64,000 nt of DNA from Azorinus chamasolen (lineage: Eukaryota > Mollusca > Bivalvia > Cardiida > Solecurtidae), in contig OY755237.1 in NCBI GenBank assembly GCA_963576725.1, positions 52,394,253 through 52,458,252 of the forward strand. The letters run 5' to 3'. A program made the position numbers and the translations under genes. This document shows positions 10,402 to 20,817 of this stretch, piece after piece. The notes beneath the pieces were generated by a model. It ran no database searches and had not been told where the DNA came from. It worked only from the letters and a program-made list of their open reading frames with translations. The number at the start of each line of letters is the position of its first letter. The stretch's first letter is position 1.

Positions 10402-10687
10402 TTTGTGACTGATTTTTTCAATTACTGCTTTAAATTCAGGTAAAAGTAAATGAAAGCTAAGTTTTGAAGGGATACAATAGCTTTGCAAAATTAGGCATTC
10501 ACATTTTATTAGGAGAATCATTTGTTTGTTACTTTTGAATACCAGAAAATAATTCCATTTTATATCCAGGAAAACAATCAGCATAGATGATGGGTGATTA
10601 CTGGTTGACAGATTGACAAGATTTAGCAATATGGAACTAGATCAACAGCTACAAATCAATCGCTGCTACTAATCCAGTCATTCAATG

Positions 10688-10934
10688 TTAACCCTTTGCT
10701 CCATGAATATTCATGTAAGAAATAATGACATCATGAATTTCTATCAGATTATTCTTTATAATGGAACATGAACACATGAAAATTTGGCCATGTCAGAAAC
10801 TATAGAATCTGATCTAGATGTTCATGAGCAAAAAGAGCAGACCCTGATCTGATGGCTCCTACATGAGCCATCTAATCTGGGTCTACTCTGTTTGCAATGG
10901 CATTAAAAGGGATATTAATGGAGTAAAGGGTTAA
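10688..10934 (+). mobile_element. MITE-A, full length
   Basis: A reference copy: TTAACCCTTTGCTCC, GAATATTCATGTAAG, TGGCCATGTCAGAAACT, core CAGACCCTGATCTGATGGCT...GAGCCATCTAATCTGGG, GGAGTAAAGGGTTAA. TTAA on both sides. Confidence 0.92.
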
Positions 10935-11000
10935 AACTATGTTTACCTCAAAGTGGGGGCCAGATACCGGCCGTGCTATGATATGGCGTATCAAGTATCC

Positions 11001-11068
11001 TATAGGAGCAAATGCTCTATTTATCACAATGATTTCAAGAAATGACTATTACAGAGGTGTAGAAAGGA
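11001..11068 (+). mobile_element. MITE-B right half
   Basis: Begins at the hairpin centre (CTATAGGAGCAAATGCTC) and continues to GGTGTAGAAAGG; the left half is missing. Confidence 0.75.
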
Positions 11069-11095
11069 TTTTATTCAATTGTAAACAGAGAACAA

Positions 11096-11175
11096 CATAA
11101 GCAAATAGAGTAGATCCTGATCAGACAGATTTGACAGGAGTTGCCATATCTAGGCCTACTCCGTTTGCAAATCTC
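11096..11175. mobile_element. MITE-A core fragment
   Basis: AGCAAATAGAGTAGATCCTG opposite CCTACTCCGTTTGCAA; no ends. Confidence 0.6.
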
Positions 11176-12538
11176 TGACTGGACAGTAAAACAAATCATC
11201 CAAGTTTTCATCTTCACACAAAGTAAGCCAATTTTTCAATTTGTTCCCATTATTTAAAAGACAATCCCTTATTTATCAGTTTGAAAGGTTTAGCATTTTG
11301 CATTGATATTTAACCTTGATTTTTGAAGAACAGTGGCACTTTCAAAATGGTCGGAGTTTTGGTTAGTAAATTTAGCATCCAGCTAGTTTGTGCAACTCAA
11401 CAGCCTAGCAAGATTAAATAGATCTACCAGTATTGTGACAAATCTCCCTCATTTTCATATAATATAGCATGTTCATTATTCACTTGTGAGAGATGGAGAA
11501 CAAGTGAAATGACAGGACATGGAAGACAGCTGCACTAAGAGTGGTGTTGCTGAGATAAGTCTCTATGTATACACTAGTTCTACAGTTTGTTGTATACATG
11601 CATATAATATATGATATTACACACAGAACACTGTATTGATGTACTGGTAATGATTGAACATTGTTTCTTTTTAGGGCACTAATCAAGCATTGTATTGGCA
11701 TGACAGGTCACTGGAAAAATCAACAGATGCTGCAACACTGACATTTTGCCTCAGACCGTGAATTTCTTGTTAATTCATTTTCTTCTTCTTAAAAGCACTT
11801 TATCTGTTAATCATTGTATGTTTTGTTATTAACTTAATTGAAGTTAAACACATTTGAAACCATCATGTCATGCCAGTGAAGATTATATCATTATTGCAAT
11901 GAGAAACATATTACGTATAATTTATAACCCAAACATACTATAATTAGACACATTAGGCCAATCAAGATAGATCCTGTCCTCAGCTACTAACAACTATTAA
12001 ACCATGGAATTCTGTTATTGAGTTAGTAGGAAAATGTTTATTCAGGCACTCAATCTCAGAAGTTGCATGTCTTGGTATCTTGATACATATTTTCATTCTT
12101 ATAAGTAAAACAGAATATGAGATCTATATCCTAAACCAGTACTTTAAATTATTTAGGTCAAAGGTCAATGTCAAAGTGGAATTCTTACAGTACATAGCAC
12201 ACTGCTTTTGTATAATCCAATCCAAAAAGAATTTCATTAAGGTCAATGAAATAATATTACAGATATGACCTGGAAAGGAACATTTCTTATTTTCACAGTC
12301 AAGCTCAAGGCCGCAGAGAGCGACTGACAGTATGCAACACACACATTTTCATTATTGTAGAGAAATATGAGTTATACTGTGGAAATTCTTCTGACTGGCA
12401 CTACGACTCATGCAAGTATGCACACATGGATGGATGAGGCAAGCATTTTATACAAATCACTTCTTTGAAGTAGAGGTATATGTATAACAAGAACTTTACA
12501 TAACAATTTTGTTTGTTATAGTCACATTGTGGCCATTC
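11176..12538. other. 3' flank of the minus-strand gene; no other gene seen
   Basis: Long AT-rich stretch without recognised MITEs, unusual for this window. Short open frames at 11480-11701 and 12080-12342 have biased, low-complexity translations and no clear splice sites. It probably holds 3' untranslated or intergenic sequence. Confidence 0.45.
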
Positions 12539-12544
12539 TTTAAT
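12539..12544 (-). promoter_or_regulatory. Possible poly(A) signal ATTAAA
   Basis: ATTAAA on the minus strand 32 bases after the stop of the terminal exon. ATTAAA is the commonest variant signal in animals. The distance is short and other signals lie further down (AATAAA near 12034), so the site actually used is uncertain. Confidence 0.35.
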
Positions 12545-12575
12545 TGAACCAAGGCATTGCGATTCTAAGCACTAT

Positions 12576-12874
12576 TCAAAGATAGTTAATATATCCTCGA
12601 GTCCCCCCGATTCCTGTACCATATCTTGGAGACACAACTCCGTGACTTATGGGATACAACGTCAAATCAGGTGATTCAGCTGCTCGCTCTCGTCTGAACT
12701 GCCTTCGTGGTGAGAACGGTAAAAGTGGTGGTGATTTGCTTCCAACCCGCTGTACGGGGGAGACCATGGTAGATTGACGGGTCACAAACGGCGTCCATGT
12801 GTCTTCCATTTCGTAAGTAAAAGGGTTTGGAGTTTTAACAGGAATTGGCTCTCCTTTTTGTGCTCGAAAGTTCT
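12576..12874 (-). CDS. Terminal coding exon, unknown protein
   Basis: Minus strand. After the acceptor TTTGCTCTGTAG come two bases, 98 codons and TGA. The reading starts NFRAQKGEPIPVKTPNPF and continues through MEDTWTPFVTRQ to a basic SPRRQFRRER stretch and a C-terminus ending TRGYINYL. Proline, serine and arginine are abundant and no domain is recognised. The open frame can also start at an internal ATG (12809), but reading through from the acceptor gives a longer uniform coding stretch. It is probably the 3' end of the gene whose exons lie at 34-46 kb. The exon at 34403-34464 ends with T and this one starts with AG, so direct joining would give a stop; at least one more exon must lie between. 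Confidence 0.65.
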
Positions 12875-12989
12875 CTACAGAGCAAACAGTTGGTTACTGT
12901 GTCATTAACTGACTGTATGGGACATTGTTCATTCAAATCACTTCGATTGTGTATTTATCTCCTTGTATATATACTAAATAATTGTTGTC

Positions 12990-13275
12990 TGTAAATATTA
13001 TTGCCTACTGTGATTTTCAGTCATTTTTTCTTCCAGTTCTATTCAATAATGCAATCTGAGCGGGAAACAGCCTGGATTCTGATTAGATGCCAAATTACCT
13101 GGCATCTCATCTGGATCATAACTATTTGCCGAGGTAATTACAAATTTGGGACTGGTGTGCAATTAAAGAATTCACCTTCAGTCATTATAATCATTTGCAA
13201 ACAGTTTAGATCCAGATGAGGTCCAGACTAAATGTGTATCTAATCAAAATTCAAACTGTTTGACATTCTATGAGT
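12990..13275. mobile_element. MITE-E, two partial copies
   Basis: First core AACAGCCTGGATTCTGATTA opposite GCATCTCATCTGGATCATA; second core AACAGTTTAGATCCAGATGA opposite TCAAACTGTTTGACATTC. Confidence 0.6.
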
Positions 13276-13291
13276 CTATCGCTATGTATCT

Positions 13292-13490
13292 ATAGAGCTC
13301 CAGATAAGATGTGTAAATTTAAACATTTTCAAGCATAGCTTCTTTATTTCTCCACCAAACCCTATACTGTGACCACTCTTTAGAATCGTCTCTTCGAGAC
13401 CATTCTAAAGAGTGGTCACAGTATAGTGTTTGGTGGAGAAATGGCGATTTTAGTATTTGGGTACACATCGTTATCTGTAGCTCTGTATAT
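13292..13490. mobile_element. MITE-C, full length
   Basis: A reference copy: GAGCTCCAGATAAGATGTG left end, perfect-arm hairpin TTTCTCCACCAAACCCTATA...AGAATCGTCTCTTCGAGACC, right end CGTTATCTGTAGCTC. The outermost bases of the two ends (AGAGCT and AGCTCT) are complementary. Confidence 0.9.
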
Positions 13491-13502
13491 AAGTATATGC
13501 AT

Positions 13503-13747
13503 TTAACCTTTCACTCCATCAACATGCCTTTTAATGCATTTGCACACAGAGAAAAAAACTGATTAGACAGTCCCATTGAAGCCGTCTGATCAGGGTCTAC
13601 TCTGTTTGCTTATGAAATTACATACATGTAGATCTAATTCTACAGATTTTACCAGGGCCAAACCTTTTCTTGTTCATATGAATTTGAAATTGATTACTCT
13701 TCATACATACATTATTTCTTACATGAATATTCATGGAGTAAAGGGTT
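13503..13747 (-). mobile_element. MITE-A
   Basis: TTAACCTTTCACTCC start, core damaged on the left (AAAAAACTGATTAGACAG), intact GAATATTCATGGAGTAAAGG right end. Confidence 0.85.
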
Positions 13748-14125
13748 CGTTCTATGGTGACTAATCTTTATACGTCTGTAGTGAACTTATCAAGTACAAT
13801 TCAAGCAGTGAAAAAGGAAAATACTTCACTAATGTTCTTGTGAAAAGCAATGCCAAGATTACATTAATCTATAATTTTAACACTATAAAAACATTAAATT
13901 ACAAAAAAGGTACAAATTAACAAGAAAGAAAAGAACATACATGTACATGTATAATGTGAAAAGCGGTACAATATATAATGTATACATGAGTTTGAGTATT
14001 ACACAACACAATATATTTGATACATTTAAAATCAGATATAATTGTCTATCTTTGATCTGTTCTCAACCAATGAGAAACTTTGTCTTATTAAGCAAACAAG
14101 TGCATAATTGTAAGTTACAAACATG
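13748..14125. other. No gene or named repeat seen
   Basis: AT-rich sequence with short open frames on both strands that show no splice context. Confidence 0.45.
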
Positions 14126-14531
14126 TACTGTAAATTCTCTCTAAACTGGATGTTCAAATTAGAACCAATATGGGTCTTTAGATATGAGGCAGCTAACTGC
14201 CGAGTGAAAGTCATGCAGAAAACTCCTTAGGGAGCTTACCCTGCACCTCATACACTATTTCACTAGATCCAACCTCTTTTAATAAAACTATCGAAAAAGA
14301 GCATTTACAAGAGAAAAGGAAATTTTTAGAATTGAGTAGTTTTGAAACCATTGTGATAAATAGAGAATTTGCTCATATGGAGCAAATGCTCTATTAATCA
14401 CAATGATTTCAAAAAGTGAATTTTACAAAGGCTTCAAAAGGTGTCAATATGAGGGAATGGGTTAAGCAGCCACCTGTCTAAAAAGATCAAACTTCTGTTC
14501 TATACGTCCAGTTTAGAGGGGTTTTATTGTA
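14126..14531. mobile_element. MITE-D interrupted by a MITE-B
   Basis: Left end TACTGTAAATTCTCTCTAAA and right end GTTTAGAGGGGTTTTATTGT are inverted partners, and GTCATGCAGAAAACTCC with GCAGCCACCTG are inner pieces. They are separated by a MITE-B at 14246-14465. Confidence 0.75.
14246..14465 (+). mobile_element. MITE-B nested in MITE-D
   Basis: Arm CACTAGATCCAACCTC, hairpin AGAGAATTTGCTCATATGGA, GAGGGAATGGGTTAA end; the left TTAA is eroded. Confidence 0.8.
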
Positions 14532-14801
14532 CATGAGAAACAGTGTAAAATGTGTAAAATATGTATGAAAGCAAATAATGCCCTATCTATCACTGCAAGA
14601 TATTTTGATGACTTAAGACGTATTTCTCATTGTCAAAAAATGCCATTTTTCAGTGGTTTCAAGATCAGAGATTGACAGATGGAAATCCAACATTCACTCA
14701 ACTAAGAAAACATGTTTTCATCATCACACTAAAGAAGGAAATATAAAACAGTTTTTATCAATGTATGGTTTCCTGAGACAGCCTAGTAATACACAAAACA
14801 G

Positions 14802-15053
14802 TTAATCCTTTACCCAACGAGACGTCTTTTGGCACCTTTGCAAACAGAGTAGACCCAGATCAGATGACTCCTGTGGCAGCAATTTGATCAGGGTCTACCT
14901 TGTTTGCTTAGGATATAGCATATATTTGACACTACAGTTTCTGCCATGATGAAAAAAAAGAAAATTGTTCAGCAGACTTTATAAACATTCAGTTGATGAA
15001 TATTTCATGAAGTCATGAATTATTGTGTAGATATTCATCAGTGAAAGGGTAAA
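14802..15053 (-). mobile_element. MITE-A
   Basis: TTAATCCTTTACCC start, core CAGATGACTCCTGTGGCAGC, TCTGCCATGATG middle, GATATTCATCAGTGAAAGGG end. Confidence 0.85.
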
Positions 15054-15096
15054 AAATAATCAGGAACAAACCCTTTTTTCAAGCTCATATTGAAGT

Positions 15097-15330
15097 ATAA
15101 CCCTTTGCTTCATGAATATTCATGTAAGAATTAATGACATTATGAATTTTAAGAAGGTGGAATTTTATAATTGCATGTGTACAGACCAAAAACTTTGGCC
15201 ATGGCAGAAACTGTAGATTCAAATCTATATTTTTCCATAAGTAAGACTCTGACCAGACAGCTCCAAAGGGAACCTTCTGAGCTGGGTCTTTTTTTTGCAA
15301 ATATATTAAAAGGTTTATATATGGGATAAA
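15097..15330 (+). mobile_element. MITE-A
   Basis: TAACCCTTTGCTTCATGAA start, TGGCCATGGCAGAAACTG middle; the core is damaged (CTGACCAGACAGCTCC against GGAACCTTCTGAGC) and the right end is lost at GGGATAAAC. Confidence 0.8.
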
Positions 15331-15889
15331 CAATCTAATTTAAGATCAAAACAAGATATGATTGAAATTGTTACCAGAGAGCGCGAGCTGGATGTCATTG
15401 CTAGTCTCTTGGTAGCAAGAATACAGGTAAAACTGAAGGATGCTCCAAGGAAAAACAATAATGGGCCATAACTCCATGAACAAAAATATTAAAAAATGCT
15501 TTATAGTCATGCATGTCTACTTAGTAGCGAAACCTCCATCAAGTTTCCTTGAGATCTACCATGAGCAGTTTTTGAGAAATAGAATTGATAAGAAATGGAA
15601 CCAGATGATATAAAATTTCACAGACAAACCAACAACTACATAATCTACATGTAGCCTGAAAACATTTCAGGAAACATGAGACTTCTAAATTTTAAAAGAG
15701 AAATAGAGCTGTCAATATGCTTTGTAGGGTTATGGCCCGTAAACTCAATACTACTTATGGTTAGATCTAAAGATCTTCAAATTATGACCGAGGTTTAATT
15801 CTTTGGCATTATGATAACGACAATGACGACAGTAATTCTATAACCATACTTCTATAGTTTCTTCTTTAATATTTGAAACTGCATTTTGT
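15331..15889. repeat. Interspersed repeat with GGGCCATAACTCC motif
   Basis: Contains GGGCCATAACTCCATGAAC, then CATCAAGTTTCCTTGAGATC and GAGCAGTTTTTGAGAAA. From memory this order recurs in many bivalve sequences. A plus-strand open stretch with GTAAAA behind it (about 15370-15419) looks exon-like but probably belongs to the repeat. Nothing else is recognised up to 15889. Confidence 0.5.
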
Positions 15890-16080
15890 GCATAGCCACA
15901 GATAAAGGATATACAGCAATTATAAAATTAGAATTTCTCCACCAAATCCAAGGTTGTGACCCCTTCTTAGAATTGTCTCTTCGGGATGATTCTAAAGAGA
16001 GGTCACAACTGAGGGTTCTGTGTAGAAATTAAGGATTTATAGGTCTTGAATTTTGTTTTAATTACATCTAAGCACTGCAG
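15890..16080. mobile_element. MITE-C, diverged
   Basis: CACAGATAAAGGATATAC end, arms TTTCTCCACCAAATCCAAGG and GAGGGTTCTGTGTAGAAA; the arms no longer pair fully. Confidence 0.75.
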
Positions 16081-16142
16081 CTTATTTCAGTGAATGTTGG
16101 ACATTCCTTTAACAACTTGTTAACAATTTGTTATGATATATA

Positions 16143-16325
16143 AAGTAGAACCTCTCTACATTAGCCACTTAATGATTAAACATAGGTGTCTTTAAAAGCA
16201 GGTCGCTGCTTAAAAGGAGCAAAAAAGTAATGCAGAAAGCTAATATGAGGGCTCTCTGTATAACAATGTCCTGCCTTAAGCTACCACCTGCCTAAAAGTC
16301 CCAGAATAAGCTTCTTTGTGTGACT
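16143..16325. mobile_element. MITE-D
   Basis: GTAGAACCTCTCTACATTAG left end and hairpin AGTAATGCAGAAAGCTAATA against GGGCTCTCTG; the right end has decayed. Confidence 0.65.
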
Positions 16326-16827
16326 GTTGTAAATAGCTTTTACTGTTTGTCTCTATATACATGCATTACAAACTTGAAGCACCCAGCACCCAGCACCCCT
16401 CACATCAAACCACAGCTCCCATCATACACAAAAGCTGGCAGCGTTTGGCACACACAGTTAAGCTAGCGTCAAATTCTGGAATACCAACCAGCAATTTAAT
16501 CAGAGAGAAAGGTCAAACATCAGTATAATTGATTATCAAATCTCAAGTCATTTTTGTTCACTTCAATGTTCAGCAATGCAAATTTTATTTCCATGATGAT
16601 TTTCTATAAGAAACGCATATATGACTCACTTTAATTCTTAAGAAAAAAGAGTTACCCTTTTATTGTCATTGAGCGTTTATGTAAGAACATCTATAAATGG
16701 GTGGGGTTTATCAAGAGACCGCCCCTCTGAGTGATTATATCATGCATATTCATGCCATTATCATACTTGTTGGTATTCTAAGCCTGGCTTTGATACTCTC
16801 TACAGTGCGCTTTTCCTTCGATAGTAT
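16326..16827. other. No gene seen
   Basis: Unique-looking sequence, somewhat less AT-rich around 16380-16470 (CAGCACCCAGCACCCCTCAC). No exon with matching splice sites was found. Confidence 0.45.
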
Positions 16828-16962
16828 AACTGGGGAACCATGCCCTGGCAAATGAAATGGAACAAAACACATAACTCGGGAACCATGCCCTTGCAAATGA
16901 AATGAAACAAAACACATAACTGGGGGAAATAGGCCCTGGCAAATGAAATGGAACAAAACACT
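16828..16962. repeat. Minisatellite, 45-bp unit, three copies
   Basis: AACTGGGGAACCATGCCCTG begins each unit at 16828, 16873 and 16918. The 45-bp period is 15 codons and produces overlapping accidental open frames on the minus strand. Confidence 0.9.
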
Positions 16963-16992
16963 TCTTCATCAAAATACCTTTTGACAAAACCA

Positions 16993-17404
16993 TACAGTAA
17001 AATCTCTCTTCAGCGGCCATGGACTGTTTAACCCTCTCCCTCTTGAATATTCATATATATCATGAATGTTTATTAGCTGAAGTTTTATAATGTCATATTA
17101 ATAATGTATACATGAACTTTGGTATTGGTTGAAATTGAAGAGTCAAATATATTCATGAGCAGACAGAGTGAACCCTGATCAGATGGCTCCTACAGGAGCT
17201 ATCTGATCTGGTTTTACTCTGTTTGCAAAATTAATGCATGAAAAACAATATGTAAAGGAAAGGGTTGAACATAGGAGTCTGAAAAAGCAAGTGGTAGCTT
17301 AATGCAGGGGAAAGGTCTTTTGTCCTGCATTAAGCTACTACATGCCTTAAAAGACATAGAATTACAATTTGTTTTAATGGCTGCTTAAAACAAGTTTGAC
17401 TGTA
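16993..17404. mobile_element. MITE-D interrupted by a MITE-A
   Basis: TACAGTAAAATCTCTCTTCA on the left and TTTGACTGTA on the right, with the D hairpin GTAGCTTAATGCAGGGG...CCTGCATTAAGCTAC at 17291-17342. MITE-A at 17028-17269 sits 35 bp inside the left end. Confidence 0.8.
17028..17269 (+). mobile_element. MITE-A nested in MITE-D
   Basis: TTAACCCTCTCCCTC start, perfect core CAGATGGCTCCTACAGGAGC, GGAAAGGGTTGAA end. The intact core suggests a fairly recent insertion. Confidence 0.88.
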
Positions 17405-17929
17405 TGTCTGTCAATTTAAAAGAGTCCTCATGACCTCATAAAAATCATATGATAATTGATTCTAAAAAATGGCAGATGCATATTATAAGCATGTAATAAA
17501 GAAATCATGAATGAAGTCATTCAAAAGGAGATGCAGACTGATACACAGGTATTTGACACAATTTGTGATGCTAGACTATACTGTATTACATGTATATGTG
17601 ACATTTACAGTCTGTCAATCAAAAGTGTGTCAATTACCTGTGGATGGTTAGTCAATTAAAGGCAGAAGAGTTTTATTGAAGATTTAATGAAGAGACCTGA
17701 AGAAGTTAAACTACTTATATTGACCCGTAAAACCGTTAAACAAACAATGTTTCACTTGCATTAGAATAATATTTATGAATGTTTTACAAAATACAGTCAG
17801 ACGTAACTAAATTTTAATTTATTAACCTTCAAAATAGTTTTTGAATTCAAATGCTGTTTAGAATGATATACTAATACCTTGTAGTTAAGTCATTTGGGAG
17901 GACTTTTATGGAGGTTTTCAATGACACCA
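17405..17929. other. No gene or named repeat seen
   Basis: AT-rich, unique-looking. A minus-strand segment with acceptor CTTCTTCAG and donor GTAATT near 17640-17690 has stops in all frames. Confidence 0.5.
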
Positions 17930-18100
17930 GTTTTAATATGCTTTACACCACAAAAATGCTTTTTCAAATGGAGTAGATCCAGATCAGATGTCTCCTGCAG
18001 GAGCTGTCTGATCAAGGTCTGCTCTGTTTACTTATAGAAGGATAGTAGATCTGATTCTACACTTTCTGTCATATCCAATATTTCCTGTGGTCTTGTGCTG
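17930..18100 (-). mobile_element. MITE-A, partial
   Basis: Core CAGATGTCTCCTGCAGGAGC with GGTCTGCTCTGTTTAC, then CTACACTTTCTGTCAT. Ends absent; a further piece (CTTGATGAATAGTCATGTAA) lies at 18250-18270. Confidence 0.7.
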
Positions 18101-18366
18101 TAAGGTATGACTTGTGTATGTCTTTTGAGACTCTTTTAATGAATAATCTCCCTTACCAAAAAAATTCTTATATGAGCTACTACTACTTTGAATATCACAT
18201 AAATGAACGTTGAATACTCCCAGACAGTGTAACTATTAACTATTTACTTGATGAATAGTCATGTAAGAAATACCTGTGCTCTACTAATAAGTATGTTTTT
18301 ATTTACTATATGACATGAACATTTAAACTGACAATAACATCATTCAATCAAACTTGTGTGTGTTTA

Positions 18367-18616
18367 TTAACCCTTCCCCTGTTCTATGTTTATTACAAAT
18401 TTTAATAACTACTCAATATTCATGGACAAAATAGTTATTATGAAATATTGAAGGTGGAATATTATAGCCATTTTAGAAACTAAAGAAACAGATCTATCAA
18501 TTTCTATTAGCAAACAGAGCAAACCCTGATCAGATGGCTCCTCTAGGAGCCATCTGATCTGGGTCCTCTCTGTTTGCAAATGCATGAAAACATGTTTATA
18601 TGAGGGAAAGGGTTAA
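18367..18616 (+). mobile_element. MITE-A2, full length
   Basis: A reference for the A2 variant: TTAACCCTTCCCCTGTTCTA, CAATATTCATGGACAAAATA, perfect core GATGGCTCCTCTAGGAGCCA, ATGAGGGAAAGGGTTAA. Its last TTAA (18613-18616) is the first TTAA of the next element. Confidence 0.9.
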
Positions 18617-18842
18617 CCCATTCCCTCATAATGATGCCTTTTAACGCCTTTGTAAAAGTCACCTTTTGAAACCATTTAGATAATTAGAGCATTTGCTCCA
18701 TAAGAGTAAATGCTCTATTTATCTAAATGGTTCCAAAACTACTCAATTCTAAAAAAAATCCTTTTCTCTAGGAAATGCTCCTTTTGGGTACATTTATTCA
18801 AAGAGATTGGATAAAAAAATAGCGTATGAGGGAATGGGTTAA
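18613..18842 (-). mobile_element. MITE-B sharing a TTAA with MITE-A2
   Basis: TTAACCCATTCCCTCATAAT start, hairpin ACCATTTAGATAATTAGAGC around GCTCCATAAGAG, GAGGGAATGGGTTAA end. Confidence 0.9.
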
Positions 18843-18955
18843 AAGGTGTAGCTAATGAATATTCATGTACAACATACTGTCTTTAGGAGACATGTCATCT
18901 GGGTGTACACTGTTTGTAAGGACATTAGTGACCTGTGACCCACACTGTATGGGTT
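18843..18955. mobile_element. MITE-A/F remnant
   Basis: GCTAATGAATATTCATGTAC followed by GGGTGTACACTGTTTGTAAG and CACACTGTATGGGTTGAT: a piece of A joined to the right end of F. Confidence 0.5.
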
Positions 18956-19249
18956 GATACAGGTATATGTTGTTAAACACTTTGTAATCACAATTCAGTA
19001 ATTGATCATTTACACTCTCACATTCATGTTTTTTTTATGTTCATGTATTTTCGTTGCATGCAAAATACGTTGATGTTTCTATGGTGATGAGCTGTTATGC
19101 TTAAACCGAAATAATAAACAACATGTTATGCCTAATAATACAAGTCTGAAGAAATAGTGATTATGGTATCAACATGTTGTGATGGTGAACCCATTTTCAA
19201 TGGTGATGTGAATTGCGTGCGTAATTAGAGAATGAAAGAAATGGGACAA

Positions 19250-19483
19250 TTAACCCTTTACGAACATTCATGTAAGAAATAATGACATTATGAATATTTA
19301 TTAGCTGAATTTTATAATGGCATATGTACACAGGATGTTTTGGTAATGGTAGAAACTGTAGAGGGAGATCTATTACAATGTCATAAGGAAACAGAGCAGA
19401 CCCTGGTCAGACGGCTCCTACATTCTGATCTGAGTTTATTTGGTAGGCCAAGGTGTGAGAAGGTATTTATATGAAGGAATTAA
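19250..19483 (+). mobile_element. MITE-A
   Basis: TTAACCCTTTACGAACATTC start, TGGTAATGGTAGAAACTG middle; the core lost its right arm (CTCCTACATTCTGATCTGAG). Confidence 0.8.
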
Positions 19484-19686
19484 ACCTTCCATGTAACAAA
19501 CTATGACATTATAGCAACTGATTACAGGCATTCTCGGCCATGTCAGAAATTGTAGAATAGGATCTAATTTATTCCATAAGCAAATAGAGCAGACTCTGAT
19601 CAAATGGCTCCTGTAGGAGCTGTTAGATCTGGATCAACTCTCTTTCCAAATGCGTCCAAAGGTGCCTCAATCAGCTAAAGGGTGAA
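19484..19686 (+). mobile_element. MITE-A, second copy in tandem
   Basis: Lacks the first 15-20 bp; has TCGGCCATGTCAGAAATTG, core ATGGCTCCTGTAGGAGCTGT and AGCTAAAGGGTGAAT. It follows the previous copy with no spacer. Confidence 0.75.
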
Positions 19687-20025
19687 TGGTTTGAAAGATA
19701 ATGAAACCTCAGTTTGCCGTTTAGAAATTATAAGAAAATATTGGATATAATGTGTTTTCACTATCATTCATGATAATCAAATTTAATTTTCATAAATTCA
19801 TGAATTTCTAATTTCAATGACATTCATGCACAGGATTTTAAAAAGATAATAACGTATTTTTGCATCATTTATGACAGTGAATTTGTAAAGTGACCAACCT
19901 TAATATTTTGCCAGTGACAATTAAGATTTATACTATATTTCATATACAAACACTCAGGTAAAGCTAGCATGTCAATTTTCTTTGGTATTTGATAAATTAA
20001 CATTAGGGAAAGGGTTATTCATATG
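19687..20025. other. No gene or named repeat seen
   Basis: Strongly AT-rich, no exon-like frame. Confidence 0.45.
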
Positions 20026-20090
20026 AATTATGTGCTCCTCTTGGAGCTTTCTTCATGCCTTTACCTTGCATTAAGCTGCAAAGGCATGAA
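20026..20090. mobile_element. MITE-D core fragment
   Basis: GTGCTCCTCTTGGAGCTTTC followed by CCTTGCATTAAGCTGC. Confidence 0.55.
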
Positions 20091-20297
20091 GAAGTGTTTA
20101 TATGGATTGGACCCCTTTCTAGCATGAGCAACCTTTTGAAAATTTAATGAAAAACATTTATATTTTGTTGAAGAGTTTTTAATTCGAATGTATTTTAATA
20201 TGTAAAAGTATTCAATGCATACATTATTTATGAACATGATTTCTTTCTTCATATTTCTCAAAATCAAACAAATGGTACTGAACTCACAATCTGACTT

Positions 20298-20465
20298 TAC
20301 CTAACCTTTATCATGCTTTATGTAACCTGTCCTGTGTTTGCGAATTGTTGGGATCCGTATGAGATGCCCGGTACCTCGGCGTCTCATCAGGATCCAAATA
20401 ACAGCGCAGTACCTCAGCGTCTCATCAGGATCCAAGTTCTTTGACACTCAGTCAGCAGTGTCTCA
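20298..20465. mobile_element. MITE-E with a partial tandem duplication
   Basis: CGTCTCATCAGGATCCAA occurs twice, about 43 bp apart, each time preceded by GTACCTC. Confidence 0.65.
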
Positions 20466-20530
20466 AAAGCATGTACAAATCAAAAGTATGTAAAATTTAC
20501 TCAAGATCAAAGTTTCAGCAAACATAATTT

Positions 20531-20797
20531 TTAACTCTTTGCATGCTAGCAGCAGATTCTCTTGCCATTTATGACCCATGCAAACAGTTTGGATCTAGAT
20601 CAGGACTCACATAACGTAGGGCCTAATCTGAGATCCAAACTGCATGTCGCTCAGGCTTAACTATGCAAAAATTCAGAAAGAAAACAAAACATAATGCCCC
20701 CTGACTGTCATCACGGGGGCATAATGAATAGTTTTGAAAATGTTGCAGACGACGATTGAGCAGACGACAAAATTACTTAGTATGCAAAGAATTACTA
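20531..20797. mobile_element. MITE-E
   Basis: TAACTCTTTGCATGCTAGCA left end, core AACAGTTTGGATCTAGATCA opposite TCTGAGATCCAAACTGCATG, GCAGACGACAAAATTACTTA and AGTATGCAAAGAATTA right end. A small inner palindrome GCCCCCTGAC...CACGGGGGC is specific to this copy. Confidence 0.75.
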
Positions 20798-20817
20798 GCA
20801 GTATAAGGGCTACAATT

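Noticed and set aside
15370..15419. Plus-strand exon-like stretch ending CAG|GTAAAA, and a minus-strand exon with fitting phase
   Set aside because: It lies in an interspersed repeat (GGGCCATAACTCC type), and joining it to the exon at 34403 on the minus strand would create a stop.
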